Shown here in pieces: positions 11,376 through 23,490 of a DNA stretch of 64,000 nucleotides. Every line of letters starts with the position of its first letter. Position 1 is the stretch's first letter. The stretch is taken from NCBI GenBank assembly GCA_032164245.1, contig JAVMKO010000006.1:22454319-22518318 (forward strand). The letters run 5' to 3'. Source of the DNA: Sternotherus odoratus. Lineage: Eukaryota; Chordata; Testudines; Kinosternidae. The notes below the pieces were generated by a model. It ran no database searches. It saw nothing but the letters and a program-made list of their open reading frames with translations, and had not been told where the DNA came from. The translations under genes and the position numbers were made by a program.

Positions 11376-12613
11376 GCTGAGTCAGATAATTCCTAGTATC
11401 TGTCTTCTGGGCTTGGCTCCAGAACAGGGCAGGCTGCTCTTGGCCCCCACTAAGCCTCAAGGGGACAGACTGCTCTTTCATTTCCATAAAGTGTCTCCTT
11501 CCATGAGTGTTGTTCAGTGCACAGGAGCCACTTGTATGGCTTCATAAGGAACAAGTGAGATTCTTGTTCCACCTCACCATAATGGTGCTCCTAAACTTGC
11601 TGTTTCTTGCTCCCCAAAAGCTGCTTCCTCCATTACCTCTAAGATAGATGCAAAAGTCCCCTTTTGGGACACAGAGCAAGAATTTGGGGATCTTTGTACA
11701 ATAAGATGACAATAATTGATCCCAATACTTCAACCCAGAAAGGCAAAAAACACCCACAAAACAACCAAAAGAAGTAAAATTAGCGAAGAAACCAAAACAC
11801 TTCAACTTGACCTTTTCCACTGGAGTCATGAAGGATGATGATTCATCATTAAAAAAAAGAATGCACAAGAGTCTGTACTCTACACTACACAGAGATATTA
11901 TAAAAGAAGTTCAGAGGGGAACTCAGACAAACCAGACATTCAACGAGAGTGGAAGTTTCCTTGCAGTGACCCTGATGAACATGTTTGCTGAGCCGAACAG
12001 AGGCAGAGAGCAAAGACCTGCCTTCCTGATGCCAAAGAAAAACCTGTTTGTGACTAATACTTTGGAATAATTGTTTAAGAACAGTTCAGTTACCTAAAAA
12101 TATGACCTTTGTAATGTTGCCAATGCTGTTTTTGGAGTGAACATGGAAATCTGATTTACAGAAACATTTTAGTGTTAGAAATTATAGAGATTTTATACCT
12201 TGCTTTTTATACTTAACTCATACTATCCTGGGAACAATGTTTAAAAGGTAGAGTGCCCCCATGCACATGTAGTAGTAATTGCAATTACTTTTAGTATTTA
12301 TCCTTTGTATTACTCTAGAGATCTTTTCTCAGAACTGCTCCTTGACATGGTGGGAAGGCTTGTTTTTTCCAATGATGCTGAGTGCTATGCCAGCAGGCAC
12401 TTTAACTCTTGGTAGGGCAGGGATCCATCAAGAAATAATCCATTGATCCTCCACATTGGGGGCTGAGCGATAGGCTAACAACCTATCCTCATAAAAAAGT
12501 TGAAGTATAGAAACCCAAGGTAGCCATTCTGGAAAATAGCATGATAGACAGGAATGGCAGAGCCTTATTCATGCCCTAAACAATGTCTAATGGCACAGAA
12601 AGGATTTAGATTA
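11376..12613. other. No recognised feature
   Basis: Unassigned DNA with two short opposing frames (11,542-11,868 minus; 11,807-12,070 plus). Neither has a recognisable domain. Confidence 0.4.
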
Positions 12614-12720
12614 TCCTAGAGTGCAGTGGCCCCAGATGAGATTGGGGCCTCATTGTTTTAGGGGCTGGACAGACACACAATAAAGGACAGTCCCTGCCCT
12701 GAGGCCCTTCCATGTGCAAA
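12614..12720 (+). repeat. L2/MIR-like dispersed repeat relic
   Basis: GTGGCCCCAGATGAGATTGG, CCTCATTGTTTTAGG and GGACAGTCCCTGCCCTGAGG match a family seen also at 17,345, 21,635 and 23,983, with the consensus feel of GGCCCCA...GTGCTAGG...CAGTCCCTGCCC. I know it as common in turtles, crocodilians and birds, but do not have a secure name for it. Confidence 0.45.
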
Positions 12721-12949
12721 TCAGGTCCTGGTGTACGTGTGCAATTGTTTGATTTGTGCATACCACTCTGAAAAATGTGCACATATTTTCTCTTGCACCT
12801 GGGCCCTTCACCCACTTCTTTAAAATAGGTCTTTATTTTCATATAATCTTAAGAGACATATATCCATTGTAGGTATTTGGAGCAAGAGTCTTATACCCTT
12901 AATCAGGTTGAATAGTACCTTGCTCCGCTAGTGGTCTGATTATTGTAAA

Positions 12950-13100
12950 TTTCAATGAGAGTTAGCCACCTAAGTACTTCTGGGAATCCTACCTTAGGAT
13001 CCTATGTACCATTGACTTTCAATTAGTGCCCAAGTCATTTTTGAAAAGGGGATTTGGCTCCTAAGTCACATAAGCACTTTTCAAACTCTTGTAAAGGACT
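12950..13100. repeat. Palindromic interspersed repeat, CACCTAAGT / TTTTCAAA type
   Basis: GCCACCTAAGTACTTCTGGG, CATTGACTTTCAATTAGTGC and CTAAGTCACATAAGCAC then TTTTCAAACTC resemble an eroded hairpin family with fuller copies at 55,686-55,783 and fragments at 28,672 and 30,588. Confidence 0.4.
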
Positions 13101-13639
13101 CCAAACATTAGGCCTGATCCACAGCTGAGAATTGTGTTCACTTGGTAAGCTGTCATACACTCTGAAGATGGTTTTCTTGTAGACAGCAACATCTATCAAC
13201 TCCATGAGCCATTCATTTAACAGTGGGCCTTCCGATAATGCTTTTCTTTGTTTCTTTTGTATTTCTATACCATAGAAATACCATACCAGTTCTATGTTGC
13301 CTAGAGACTCCCCTCCAGGACCTCACAAGCAGCTGGTCTGACAGATTTATGGCTGCATAGCTGGGGTGCGGGCTAGAGATCTTATCCATTAAATTTCAAA
13401 AAATCTGCTTTAGTCTTATTAATCACTATCTTCACTACATCTTGAGAGATTTAAAAAATTAATTAATTTCCATTATTTATGTTAAATTATTTACTTGTAG
13501 CACTTCACTTATCTTGGTTGGTTCATTTTCTGTTTATAAGCAGATTTATTTTCCGCTTCTCTTGCAATACCACAATTTTGCTGCCTCTTTGAATCCAGCC
13601 TGCTGAGAAATGTTCAGTAAGCATCTGAATTCTTTTTTA

Positions 13640-14848
13640 GGTGACAAATCTGAGGAACTGTCCCAGAATGAGGTGTCAAAAGAGGAAGGTTTGGAAGGTT
13701 TGTAACTGGTTATAAGGTAGGAAACAAATTATAGCAATAAATGGTCTGTTTTCGTAGTGGAGGGTAAATAGCAGGATTCCCTAACTATCTGTACTGGCTC
13801 CAATACTGTTCAACATATTCACATATGATCTGGAAAAGAGGATAAACAGTAAGGTGCCAGAGTTTGCAGATGATCCAAAATTACTCAGGATAGTTAAGTC
13901 CAAAATGAACTGCAAAGAGTAACATGGAATCTCACAAAACTGGGTGACTGTGCAACAAAATGGCAGATGATAATTTAATGTCAATAAGTGCAAAGTAATG
14001 TACATTGGAAAACATAATTCCAACTATACAGACAAAATGATGGGGTCTAAATTAGATGTTACCTCTCAAGAAAGATCTTTAAGCTGCCTAGATAGTTCTC
14101 TGAAAATATCTGCTCAATGGGCAGTGGCAGTCACAAGAGTTAACTGAATGTTAGGAACCATTATGAAAGGGATAGTCAATAAGACAAAAAATTTCAAAAT
14201 GACACTATATAAATCCATGATATGTCCAGTTCTGGTCTCCTCCTATCAGAAAAGATATATTAGAATTGGACAGGGTACAGAGAAGTGCAACAAAAATGAT
14301 TAGAGGTATGGAACAACTTCTGTGTGTGGAGAGATTAAAGAGACTGGGGCTGTTCATCTGAGAAAAGAGATGACTAAGGCAGGATATGATAGAGGTCTGT
14401 AAAATCGTGACTGGTGTGGAGAAAGTGAATAAGGAAGTGTTATTTATCCCTTCACGTAACACAAGAATCAGGGGTCACTTGATGAAATTAATTGGCAGCA
14501 GGTTTAAAACAAACATATGGAAGTGCTTCTTCACACAACACAGTATCAGCTTGTGGAACTTGTTTCCATGGGATGCTGTGAAGGCCAAAAGTATAACTCT
14601 GTTCAAAAAAAGAATTAATTTGTTTGTGGAAGATATGTCTATCAATGTTTGACAAGATGATCTGGGTGTCCCTAAACCTCCAACTGCTGGGAGGTGGGAC
14701 AGGATGACAGTCGATGAATTACTTGATAATTGCCTTGTTCTGTTCATTCCCTCTGAATAAGTGACACCAACCACTGTTGACAGACAGGATACTGTGCTAG
14801 ATGGATCATTGGTTTAACCCAGTATAGCCCCACTCTTATGTTCTTATC
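13640..14848 (+). mobile_element. CR1 LINE, 5'-truncated with internal deletion
   Basis: The copy starts in the reverse transcriptase region (ACAAATCTGAGGAACTGTCC). Near 13,700 it jumps to a downstream part (GTAACTGGTTATAAGGTAGG), so part of the polymerase domain is deleted. It then runs colinearly through GTGCCAGAGTTTGCAGATGA, AAAACTGGGTGACTG and GGAGAGATTAAAGAGACTGG to the 3' end, CTTATGTTCTTAT. Frames are broken throughout. The open frames at 13,781-14,023, 14,205-14,462 and 14,386-14,774 are remnants or antisense shadows. CR1 encodes an endonuclease and a reverse transcriptase. This copy is dead. Confidence 0.9.
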
Positions 14849-15532
14849 AATTCAATTAAGATGTTTTAAAATGTGTATAAATATATTTTTACATACAGAT
14901 ATAAACTAAATATTTTATTTTTGAAATGATATTTGAGGCTCACACTATTTGATGAATCCCCCTTTAAAGCTTAGTCCGGCAGCCTCCAAGATCTATTTTT
15001 TTTCTTATGCTCACTGCCTCTGCATTGCAATACTAAACCATGGTCGTGTATAGAGGTGCAGCACTGAATTCACTTTCATTTGGGCCTGACCCTACAGTGT
15101 GCTGAGCACTCTACCATCTCACTTACACCAGTAGGAGTGGAAGGTGCTCAGAGGATCAGCTGCTCCATTAATGGATGCTGTGCTGGTTCTGCTTTGTGAA
15201 TCTGATGCTTTTCAAAGGCTAACATCCCTTCTTCTCGGATTTTATGGGCTGAAGCTCGCTGTCCTAATAGAGAATGCATCAAGTTGGTGGAGTTACTGTG
15301 AATTTACGCAGACGTAACTGATAGCAAATTGGGCCTTCAGCCCTTGGTCCCATTTAAGGACTGGAGGGTTTGATTCTGCATTTCAGAATCTGGTGAGTAA
15401 AATGAACAACGAGAAAAATCTATTGTAGAACGTTGGGTGCTCAATGAGTGTAAATTTCAAACTGTATATTTTTTCCTCTGTAAAACTGAGCTTATATCAG
15501 TCCATCTACAGACTTATAATAGTCGAAGCGCC

Positions 15533-15652
15533 AATGCTGCAAACACACATACACATGCTTAGCTTTCAACACATGAGTTGACTTCAGTGGGGTTATTCAC
15601 ATGCTAAATGTTAAGCATGTGCATATGAATATGCAGGTCTGGGGCCTAAGTC
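15533..15652. repeat. Palindromic interspersed repeat, GCTTAAG type
   Basis: The left arm runs AATGCTGCAAACACACATAC, ACATGCTTAGCTTTCAACAC, ATGAG. The right arm is the inverted counterpart: CACATGCTAAATGTTAAGCA, TGTGCATATGAATATGCAGG, then GGGGCCTAAG. The centre has GACTTCAGTGGGG. The hairpin structure suggests a foldback MITE, but no clear target duplication is visible. Confidence 0.6.
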
Positions 15653-17018
15653 CCTTTTTAATAATCCTTTCATGAGTTCAACAGGTAGGCTTTTTTAAAA
15701 TATAAAGCTCATATTTACAAATTGAAGGATTGCGTGAAGAGATAAAGGCAAAAAATAACATATACTTCTTTCCTGATCAAGGTTTAACTAACAACGCCCT
15801 GGTACAAAACAGCAAAACCACACAAAGTCGCCTTTATCTGCTTAGATAACTTTACACAGGTCTGTGGTCAAAGCCCACAGGGGCCTTACTGTAAAGATCA
15901 GTAAAAAAACACATTTGTCCTTTTGATGTCTAACATTTTTACTACATAACATTTGCCAGCATTCTTTTTTCCTCTCTCAATAATGTTCAGAAATCTTCAC
16001 TAATATTTCTATTCACCAAATGCATAAAAGGGAAAAAATGAAATAAAACTGCATTGAAAGAAACCTAAATGGAAAGGGACATAAAAATTCAGGACATCTA
16101 TGTTTAATGACATCATTAAAAAAAGAGAGAGAGAAAAAGAAGGGATGACAAAGTGAAAAGAAAAATGCAGCAACTCTTTTATGTGAAGATTACATTTAAA
16201 AATAACCAACCAACGGTCTACACTTTTCAGGGGTTGACGTCTTGAAACGCAGTTAGATTGATGCAGCTTGAGCCTGGAGTTCTCTTGCTGAGTAAACAGT
16301 CAAGTGTTCTTAATAGGAATTGCAGTTTCTCGACATCTGTTGGGGAAAAGGGAATGGTGAAACAACAATTTAGATTGAGATTGGTTTTGTTAAATGCATT
16401 TAAATTCCAAGATTAGTGGTGTTCTTTCTTTTTCAATTAGCATTTACTTGCAGAAAGGTTACAGATGAAGGGGCTGAGAAAGAGATCTTTTTTGGGGGGG
16501 TTAGCTCCCAGGGCAGTACAGAATGCACTAAAATCGTGCTAGGCAGAGTGGCACAGGACTTTGAAAAACTTACAATTGGTGCCAAAGCAGTTCCACTGAA
16601 ATTCTTTACAAGGAAAAAAAACCCAACACTGATTTCGCTTTTTCATTCTCTGAAAAACAGGCTGTAACTGGTATTCGAAAACAATTATTGTTTCCTTTTC
16701 AAAGGCGGTCGCAAAGCACATTCATTCTGTAATCTAAATCTCCACTCTGTTTTGGTCTGTTGAAAGACTGCAACTTGGTGGAAACATAAAAAGAGAGGAA
16801 GGAAGGGTATAGGAAATGTTTTACCTACCTTGGTGCTATTAAACAAATCACAACTGCTACTAAGCTGTTTTGGTGAGTTTTGTTAAATGGAGAAAGCACA
16901 ATGAAACAATATTGACATACAGTGGAATAATCGGCAAAACCGAGTGTATTCAGAACTATCTATCCCAGGTTTCTCTAGGAAATATGTAACTAGATATAGC
17001 TATGGATGATATTAAGAA
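15653..17018. other. No recognised feature
   Basis: AT-rich unassigned DNA. Frames at 16,009-16,209 (minus) and 16,416-16,667 (plus) lack domains. Confidence 0.4.
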
Positions 17019-17106
17019 AGGGCTTGATTCACCACTTCAGGTTGGTACTGGTATAATTGCACTGATTTCAATGTAAAGCTGGAGTAATGCAAGATTGTAT
17101 CAGGCC
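17019..17106. repeat. Palindromic interspersed repeat, GTGTAA type
   Basis: GGGCTTGATTCACCACTTCA, GGTACTGGTATAATTGCACT, GATTTCAATGTAAAGCTGGA, GTAATGCAAGATTGTATCAGGCC. The outer GGCTTGATTC and ATCAGGCC are inverted. Confidence 0.5.
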
Positions 17107-17179
17107 TGTATATTTATATTTTTCTTTGTTTCAGTATCACTCAGGTTGTTTGTAGTGTGTTGATTTCAGCCATTTGTAC

Positions 17180-17197
17180 TTTGTGTGTGTGTGTGTG
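17180..17197 (+). repeat. (TG)8 microsatellite
   Basis: Perfect TG run following GTACTT. Confidence 0.9.
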
Positions 17198-17344
17198 CTA
17201 GAAATTGTATTGTTTCAGCTTTCAGATGTGGTAGTATTTTTCTCTTCTTTTTAAAAATCTAAACTCTAGAAGGTTTGTTCTTTTTTTTTCTTTACAGGAC
17301 TTGGAAATATACACTATAACTATCTGTTATTTACTGATGATGTG

Positions 17345-17410
17345 TTCAGAGCCGCACAAGACACAAGATGGTACGGTCCCGGCTCTGAATACCTTAGAAA
17401 ATTAAAAAAG
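17345..17410 (+). repeat. L2/MIR-like dispersed repeat relic
   Basis: TTCAGAGCCGCACAAGACAC, AAGATGGTACGGTCCCGGCT and CTGAATACCTTAGAAAAT align in order with the GCTGTACAAGACACAA...CAGTCCCTGCCCTGAA...CTTACAAT segment of the family at 21,635. This explains the open frame at 17,342-17,590. The pyrimidine tract plus AG just upstream (17,281-17,298) mimics a splice acceptor. Confidence 0.4.
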
Positions 17411-18257
17411 AGGCAGAGAAGACAGGGTGCATTTGGACCCCCAGAAGAAAGGGATCATTTCAGTTGGATATTATTGTTTCTGTATTTCTTAACATTAAAA
17501 AAAATTCAACAGTATTTAAGTGATCCCAATTACATTGAAATCAGTGAAAAGACTCCCATTGGTTTTAATGAGTTTTGGATCTTGTCCTAAGTACATGAAT
17601 CGTCATGATGGGCAAACACTTAGTGTCAGTAGACTATGTTTGGTGTTCTTTTTGCTGTGCGTGGTTGGGTAAAAGAATATCAGTCTAGAAGAGTTGTCAA
17701 CTATCTCTCTGGATACTTAAAACAAGCTGAGACTGATTACTCTATTTATGGATCTCATTTATATTGTCTTGAAGACTTCACGCTAATGTTAATCTGATTA
17801 AGTGTAGATGAAGTAGGCTGGAGAGTTTAGAATTGTGTATTTCCTGCACAGAGCTGTTAAGAGACTAATTTTCATGGGAAGGATACCTGAATGAACCAGT
17901 GTACAGCCAGCATCTCTGAACTTACGATTAGCTAACCAGAAGTAGATTACATAACAAGGAGGCTTATGAGAAACTGGACTTTGGACAGATACTCTTTCAA
18001 AGGGACAATCCCCCAGTCTGGAGGTTTCTCTCCTTTCTCAGAAACCTTCCTACTTTGGTTCATTCTGTCCCTTTTAAAAAATGCAGATAGCAACACGCAT
18101 GCCCTCACTTTTGTGCTAACCACCTGGTTTTCCTGTAAGTATCCAGACTATGAGTAAATTATATTCAATACATTGCCTCTTCTTTTTATTGTTATTATTT
18201 CAGTGGACTGAATATTTCTGAACTTGGTTTGGTCAATAACCAGAAAGCCAGAGGCAG
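17411..18257. other. No recognised feature
   Basis: Unassigned AT-rich DNA. The frame at 17,966-18,157 lacks domains. Confidence 0.4.
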
Positions 18258-18365
18258 ATCCTCACTAGTGTAAACTGTCATAGCTTCCTTGAAACCAGTG
18301 GAGCTATGACAAGTGAAGTGAATTGTGCTAGGACAATTTCTACCACCTGAGGATCTTGACCCCAG
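18258..18365. repeat. Palindromic interspersed repeat, GTGTAA type
   Basis: CAGATCCTCACTAGTGTAAA, CTGTCATAGCTTCC, AAACCAGTGGAGCTATGACA and CCTGAGGATCTTGACCCC. AGATCCTCA and TGAGGATCT are perfect inverted ends, and GTCATAGCT pairs with AGCTATGAC inside. Confidence 0.6.
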
Positions 18366-19680
18366 AGTGGAACGATGCAATATTTTGTTTCCGGAGAAAT
18401 AAATTGCTTTAACTAACTACTGTTTTGCTTTCTGCTGTAATCTTGATGCATACTCAGGTGTGTTCTATTTCCTTATTTGTCTTCTATCACCCACTGTACA
18501 AACTATGAGCTTAATCAAGCAAATCTCACTCAGATGTGTAGTTCTGCTGAACACCCTGGGACTCATTGTGAGAGTGAGAACTACTTGCATGATAAGAGTT
18601 GCAGGCTCCTGCTTTCATGTACTAATATAGGAAACAAAAAAAAGACTAGCTAAATTTTATTTTTCTTGAGATGTTACTGATTATTTGGCAAAACACCTGA
18701 CCATTTTTAACAGCTCTTCTGGCTAAGATAATTCCTCCTGGTAAATAAGACAGTGTTTTGTGAGGGCTAAATTGTGCCTTTAGTCACAGCCCTCAACAAA
18801 GGGCACTGAATGAATTTCCTCAGGTCACCTGTCTTGAACAGCCAGGGGTATGGATTTATTGCTCGCCTATGCCAACAGCAAATTATAACACACCACGTGC
18901 TTTACCCCAGTCCTGCCCATTGAGCACCACAGGGCAGGAAGGATGCATAGTAAAATGGAGCCCATTTATTCCCACAGGGCCAGTCCTAAGGTGTGGTTAA
19001 TCCATGCAGGAAACTAACACAGGTTCTTATTCCTCTCTATGGCTCTACATGGGTGTGTTGTACAACCCAGTATCTAAAAAGAACTAAATATTATATCATG
19101 CCAAAACATATTGTGCATGAGCTGAAGAAATTACTTTTCACTGACAGATAAATATCACTGCACCGCTAGAAAATTTTCCCAAGCCAGCCCAGGGGTTGGA
19201 TAGCAGCACTACATGTTTGGCTGTGTGAGACCGAGATTGGGTGGGGCCTTGGATTTCATACTACTCAAGGATCAGATGAGCACAAGCTTTTCAAAGGGTG
19301 ATACACTTGCATCCAGGGGAGAGCATGCTGGCGAATGGACATGTGACTCCTGCTATTGGCTATCAGGACCTGATCCTGCAGCCTCTATTCAGCTGAACCT
19401 TTATATAGCCTGTTCACAGGAGTAAAGGTTTGCAGGTTCATGTGCAAAGATACGTAACCTCTTTTCAAGCCACTGGCTGACTAGAAAGGGCAAGGCATAA
19501 AGAGAAGCCAGAGGAAATACGAGTTTCCACAGAAAGAATAGTTGGGGGATCAACATGTTGTTGTTTTCACACAGACTCCACTCAGGATTAGTTTCAGTGA
19601 GAGAAAACCCTGACTGAGGAGCCTGGAGAAGAGCAAGGATGGAATCAGAAAACTAAATATGAATGAAATTGTTCCCTGCA
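18366..19680. other. No recognised feature
   Basis: Unassigned DNA. CCTTTATATAGCC near 19,400 resembles a TATA box but has no supporting context. Confidence 0.35.
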
Positions 19681-19890
19681 TCGGGGGTAGCCCTGTTAGT
19701 CTTTAAGGGGCCACCAGACTCCTTGTTGTTTTTGTGGATACAGACTAAGAGATTCATTTGGGCATAAGCTTTTCTGGGTAAAAGTCACACTTCTTACATC
19801 TGAAGAAATGAGGTTTTTTACCCACAAAAGCTTATGCCCAAATGAATCTGTTAGTCTTTAAGGTTCCACCGGACGCCTTCTTGTTATTGT
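19681..19890. mobile_element. Penelope-like tail fragments arranged as an inverted repeat
   Basis: The tail motif GTTAGTCTTTAAGG(G/T)(G/T)CCACC occurs at about 19,696 and 19,850, and AAGCTTATGCCCAAATGAAT occurs at 19,828-19,847. An inverted partner of the latter lies at 19,752-19,783. The two arms (19,752-19,783 and 19,816-19,847) match at 31 of 32 positions around a 32-bp spacer. The piece at 19,681-19,700 (GGGGGTAGCC) is the inverted far end. The right copy has a decayed CTGAAGA...CCCAC-AAAA core. The Penelope-like assignment rests on family memory. Confidence 0.5.
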
Positions 19891-20295
19891 TCCCTGTAAA
19901 GCATCAACATCCTTCACTGGGTTGCTTGGGGGAAATGTAGGTCTGAATTTGGTGCTTGCATTTTGCTGTAACTTAAAGGCCTTAATAAATGCTCTAGGTT
20001 ATATGAATGTATTTTTAATTCTTTCATGGTGTAGAGTGTTCTAAGCAAAAAGTGTCAACCCACAGATTTCACATTTGTCTAAATTTGCATTCTCCCAGAT
20101 GGTCACATTGATTGAGTTTGTGAAGTTAACTGTCTCTTTCAGGACCAGCCAGTCAGGGTTTGCTGTAGGTTAAAACATAAAATGAATCTTCCATTTGTTG
20201 ACCTAGTACTAAAGTTGAGCCCAAACCAAAACCTCCAACTCAAACACTGCCACGTTTTGGGGAAGATTGGACCCAGATTTGCATTCAAGCTTCAA

Positions 20296-20380
20296 GGGCC
20301 AAATTCTGCTCTCCTTGAGCAGATGAAACCCCATTGAATTCAGTGTTGTTTTACCAGTATAAAGGAGAACAGAATTTAGC
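20296..20380. repeat. Palindromic interspersed repeat, ACCAGTATAAAGGAG type
   Basis: GGGCCAAATTCTGCTCTCC and GGAGAACAGAATTTAGCC are imperfect inverted ends around CCCCATTGAATTCAGTG and TTTTACCAGTATAAA. Confidence 0.55.
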
Positions 20381-21634
20381 CAGTCAACTTAGTAATATGT
20401 TTAGCTCACTCATCACACAACCTCCAGTATGAATCGGATCAAAGAGGAAATAAAGCAGATGACATTAACGTGTTTCATGCCTAGTGAATAAACCGCAGCT
20501 TTTCAGCTATTGCAGCAAATGCACACGGACATATGTAAAACCCAGAATCCAAGAAAAATACTACATACACTGCATATCTAGGGATCGAATTTTATTTTGT
20601 TTATATGACAAGACAATTTTTGATCTTTAAGACTATTCTCTGTAGCTCTCAATCTTTGCTTAATTAAAAGTTCACAAAATTAAATCACATGCTTTTCTTG
20701 TAAATTACACTAAACCAAAATGAACTAAAAGCCCATGGTCCAGGTAACTGTCAATTCTTCCTCTGGTAAATCTGTGTAATCACTATTTTTTCAAAGAAAA
20801 TCCAAGTTTAATAGTTTGGGAATTTAATTATCATTTCTATTAGTGAAACTGCTTGAGAGGTCTTGAAGACATTTCCTTTCACTTTAGTTTGCCCTATGTA
20901 TAAATAGAGCACTTTGGTCCTTTATTGATTTGTCCTTTACTGCAGTGATCACCTTTCATTCTCTAGCATTCACCTTCCACCATTTATGAGCATTAAATCC
21001 CTATTTAAAAGAAATAATAGAACTGGAATGATGGCTGAATAGTGCAATGATCAGTAGAAGAACCCACAGGGCCCTAACTGAGTCAGAACTTTATTTCTTT
21101 AAGCTGAATAGTGATCTCAATATCTCTCGCAGGCTTCCTTTCCCTGGTGATGTGGATGCCAGCTGCTTTGGGATGAGGAAGAGGAGGGGAAAGAAAATGC
21201 CTTCATAAAGGACATTGGTCTACATGTGTAATACTCAGCAATTAGAATCCCCGTGTGTGTGAATGTGGGCTAACACATCAGCACATTTCTATTTTGAAAT
21301 GAAGAGCAGCAGGTACATTTTGACACAAATTCAAATCAAACGTGTGCCTTTGATATCATATTGGCAAAACTCTATCATATGCTTTGCTAATCTAGTGTGC
21401 CGAGTCTCCTATGCTTATGTTTTTTGGAATTAAATTGCATGACTGTGCTTTGCTCTGTAAAATGTGTAAATGTGTAAATTATGTCAGGACAGATTGCAAA
21501 TGCAAGTTGAAGAAATAAAAAATATGCTGCATTCATTGTAAAGAGTGCAGGGGTGTGGCCTATTAAATGGCAAGAGGGGGTTAATATCACTCAGCAAAAG
21601 ATTCCAAGAAGGGATAGATGCATTTATTCAATAT
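20381..21634. other. No recognised feature
   Basis: AT-rich unassigned DNA. Positions 20,450-20,720 are non-repetitive, low in CpG and contain several homeodomain-like TAATTA/TTAATTAA motifs. No gene evidence. Confidence 0.35.
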
Positions 21635-21790
21635 TTTTATTACTATTATTATTATGATTGTTCTGCTGTAGCACCAAAAATCCCCAGTCAGGACTGGGGA
21701 CCCACTGTAATAGACTAACCACGATCTCCACCCTGAAGAATTTACAATCTTGTTAACAACAAGGTGGAACAAGTGATTGTAATAAATAGC
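21635..21790 (+). repeat. L2/MIR-like dispersed repeat relic
   Basis: A TTATTACTATTATTATTATG lead is followed by GCTGTAGCACCAAAAATCCC, CAGTCAGGACTGGGGACCCA and GAATTTACAATCTTG. These are the standard landmarks of this family in order. Confidence 0.55.
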
Positions 21791-21980
21791 AGGAGGGAAG
21801 ACAAGAGTAACAGTAGCTATATCATGCAGTTACACAGGCTGACAATGGCCCTGATTCAAGAAAGCACTTAAATAGGTGTTTAAATGTAGCCATGAATAGG
21901 TATGTTTTACTGAATAGGAGCCATCATGTACAGCTTGATTGTTTGGAATTAATCAAACAGTTTTTAATCTATTTTAATTA

Positions 21981-21998
21981 GATTAGATTAGATTAGAT

Positions 21999-22072
<74 letters not shown>
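21981..22072 (+). repeat. (GATTA)4(GATA)18 compound microsatellite
   Basis: Four perfect GATTA units (21,981-22,000) pass directly into eighteen perfect GATA units (22,001-22,072). Confidence 0.97.
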
Positions 22073-23490
22073 CCCTCTCAAACTATAGCTCTCTTGTGCC
22101 CCCTTAATACTGGATTTCTTTCTTCCTTTCCCCCAGAAAAAAATGTTCCTAGGATCTCTCTCTACATGAGCTCTTCCATTCTATTCTCACTGCCCATTTG
22201 ATATACATGGGATTAACGAACCCTGTACCGGAAGTGTATTTAAAGTCAAGGGACATAGGCCCATCCTCAGCTGATGAAAATATGCTTCGCTCTTTGGAAG
22301 CTAGTGTAGCTATGCTGATTTGCACCAGCCGAAGAGCTGGCCTATTGTATGAAACATGAGGAACTTATGAAAATATGCACTAACTGTAAGGAGGATCTGG
22401 ACTTTTACAACACTTGTGGGTTTCAATAGGCGCAGGATTAGTTAAAGGGAGTCTCTCATTAAGCACATGTCGACTCGTGTGTGAGGCATTGCGTGTTAAA
22501 ATGAATTTCTTATAGCCATAACAGTGATCACATTAACTTCCTAACAGGTGTCTTCATCTGAGAGGACTCAGCATTCTTATTTTGGCTCCTGGACTAATAC
22601 TACAGCCCACTGAAATCAGCAAGAATATTTCCACTGAATTCAATGCAACTAGGGTATGTCCCATTGTGCACTGAGGTGTTATTTATGAATGGCCTTGTTC
22701 CTTTATTACAGATTGATTAAAATTGTTATTAGAGGACTGTGTTTAAACTCATATCGTTTGATTGCGTGATTGATTTAAACATATGTCATTCAAAATTGGG
22801 GCTCAATGCACTAATTGTACAGGTTTTTGGGGGGGGAGAAAGAATTTAACTGCTGCTATTTGTTTAAGTGGGTCATGTCTAAGCTAAAGAGTTATGTAAT
22901 CTGTACTTTTATTACTGAATATTAAATATTTTATCACAAACCTATTTTGTAGTGATGTTTGAAGTCTTTACTTTTGATGGTTTGAAATTCAAAATGTTAT
23001 CTAATAGTGAGGGAAAATATATATCCCAAGGAAAGTGAATCTGCAGTAGCAGATTGTCTCTCATCAAATGAGGGTAGGATTGTCTTGCTTCGGGTCACAT
23101 TTTCAAGAAATCGTGGAAGAGAAAAGAATTCAAGGTTTGGGTTTCGAACATGGCTGGACAATACCTGTCTTGGAGCATTTATAAACCACACCTATAAGGT
23201 GCCAAGCACCATTCATGCCTAGTGACTTTAATGGGAACAAAGGAAACCCGGCACAACAATGAGCCATCATATCAGCAGGCTTAAAATGAGAATAGAGCTT
23301 GCCAAGTGCACATTTGAGCACAAAACTGTGGGATATGGGCATCCTCACCATAGTTGTAGATCATTTGCTCTACCTGCCACTCACCCAACTGCCTGGAATA
23401 TTCAGACAATTTAAACGAAGGAGTGCCGATTACACAAGCAGCACCATTTTGTAGTATGGATACAATTCTCCTCTCCTTATTGATTGATAG
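22073..23490. other. Mostly unassigned; weak palindromic relic near 22,600
   Basis: CAGCCCACTGAAATCAGC and TTTCCACTGAATTCAATG near 22,600-22,660 resemble the CAATGGG-type hairpins. Overlapping frames at 22,997-23,351 have no domain and lie in both orientations. Confidence 0.35.

Noticed and set aside
17281..17590. Exon with a textbook polypyrimidine-AG acceptor
   Set aside because: The supposed exon aligns with a dispersed L2/MIR-like repeat, and there is no donor or conserved peptide.
19390..19410. TATA box of a gene promoter (CCTTTATATAGCC)
   Set aside because: A lone match in AT-rich DNA without initiator, CpG island or downstream open frame.
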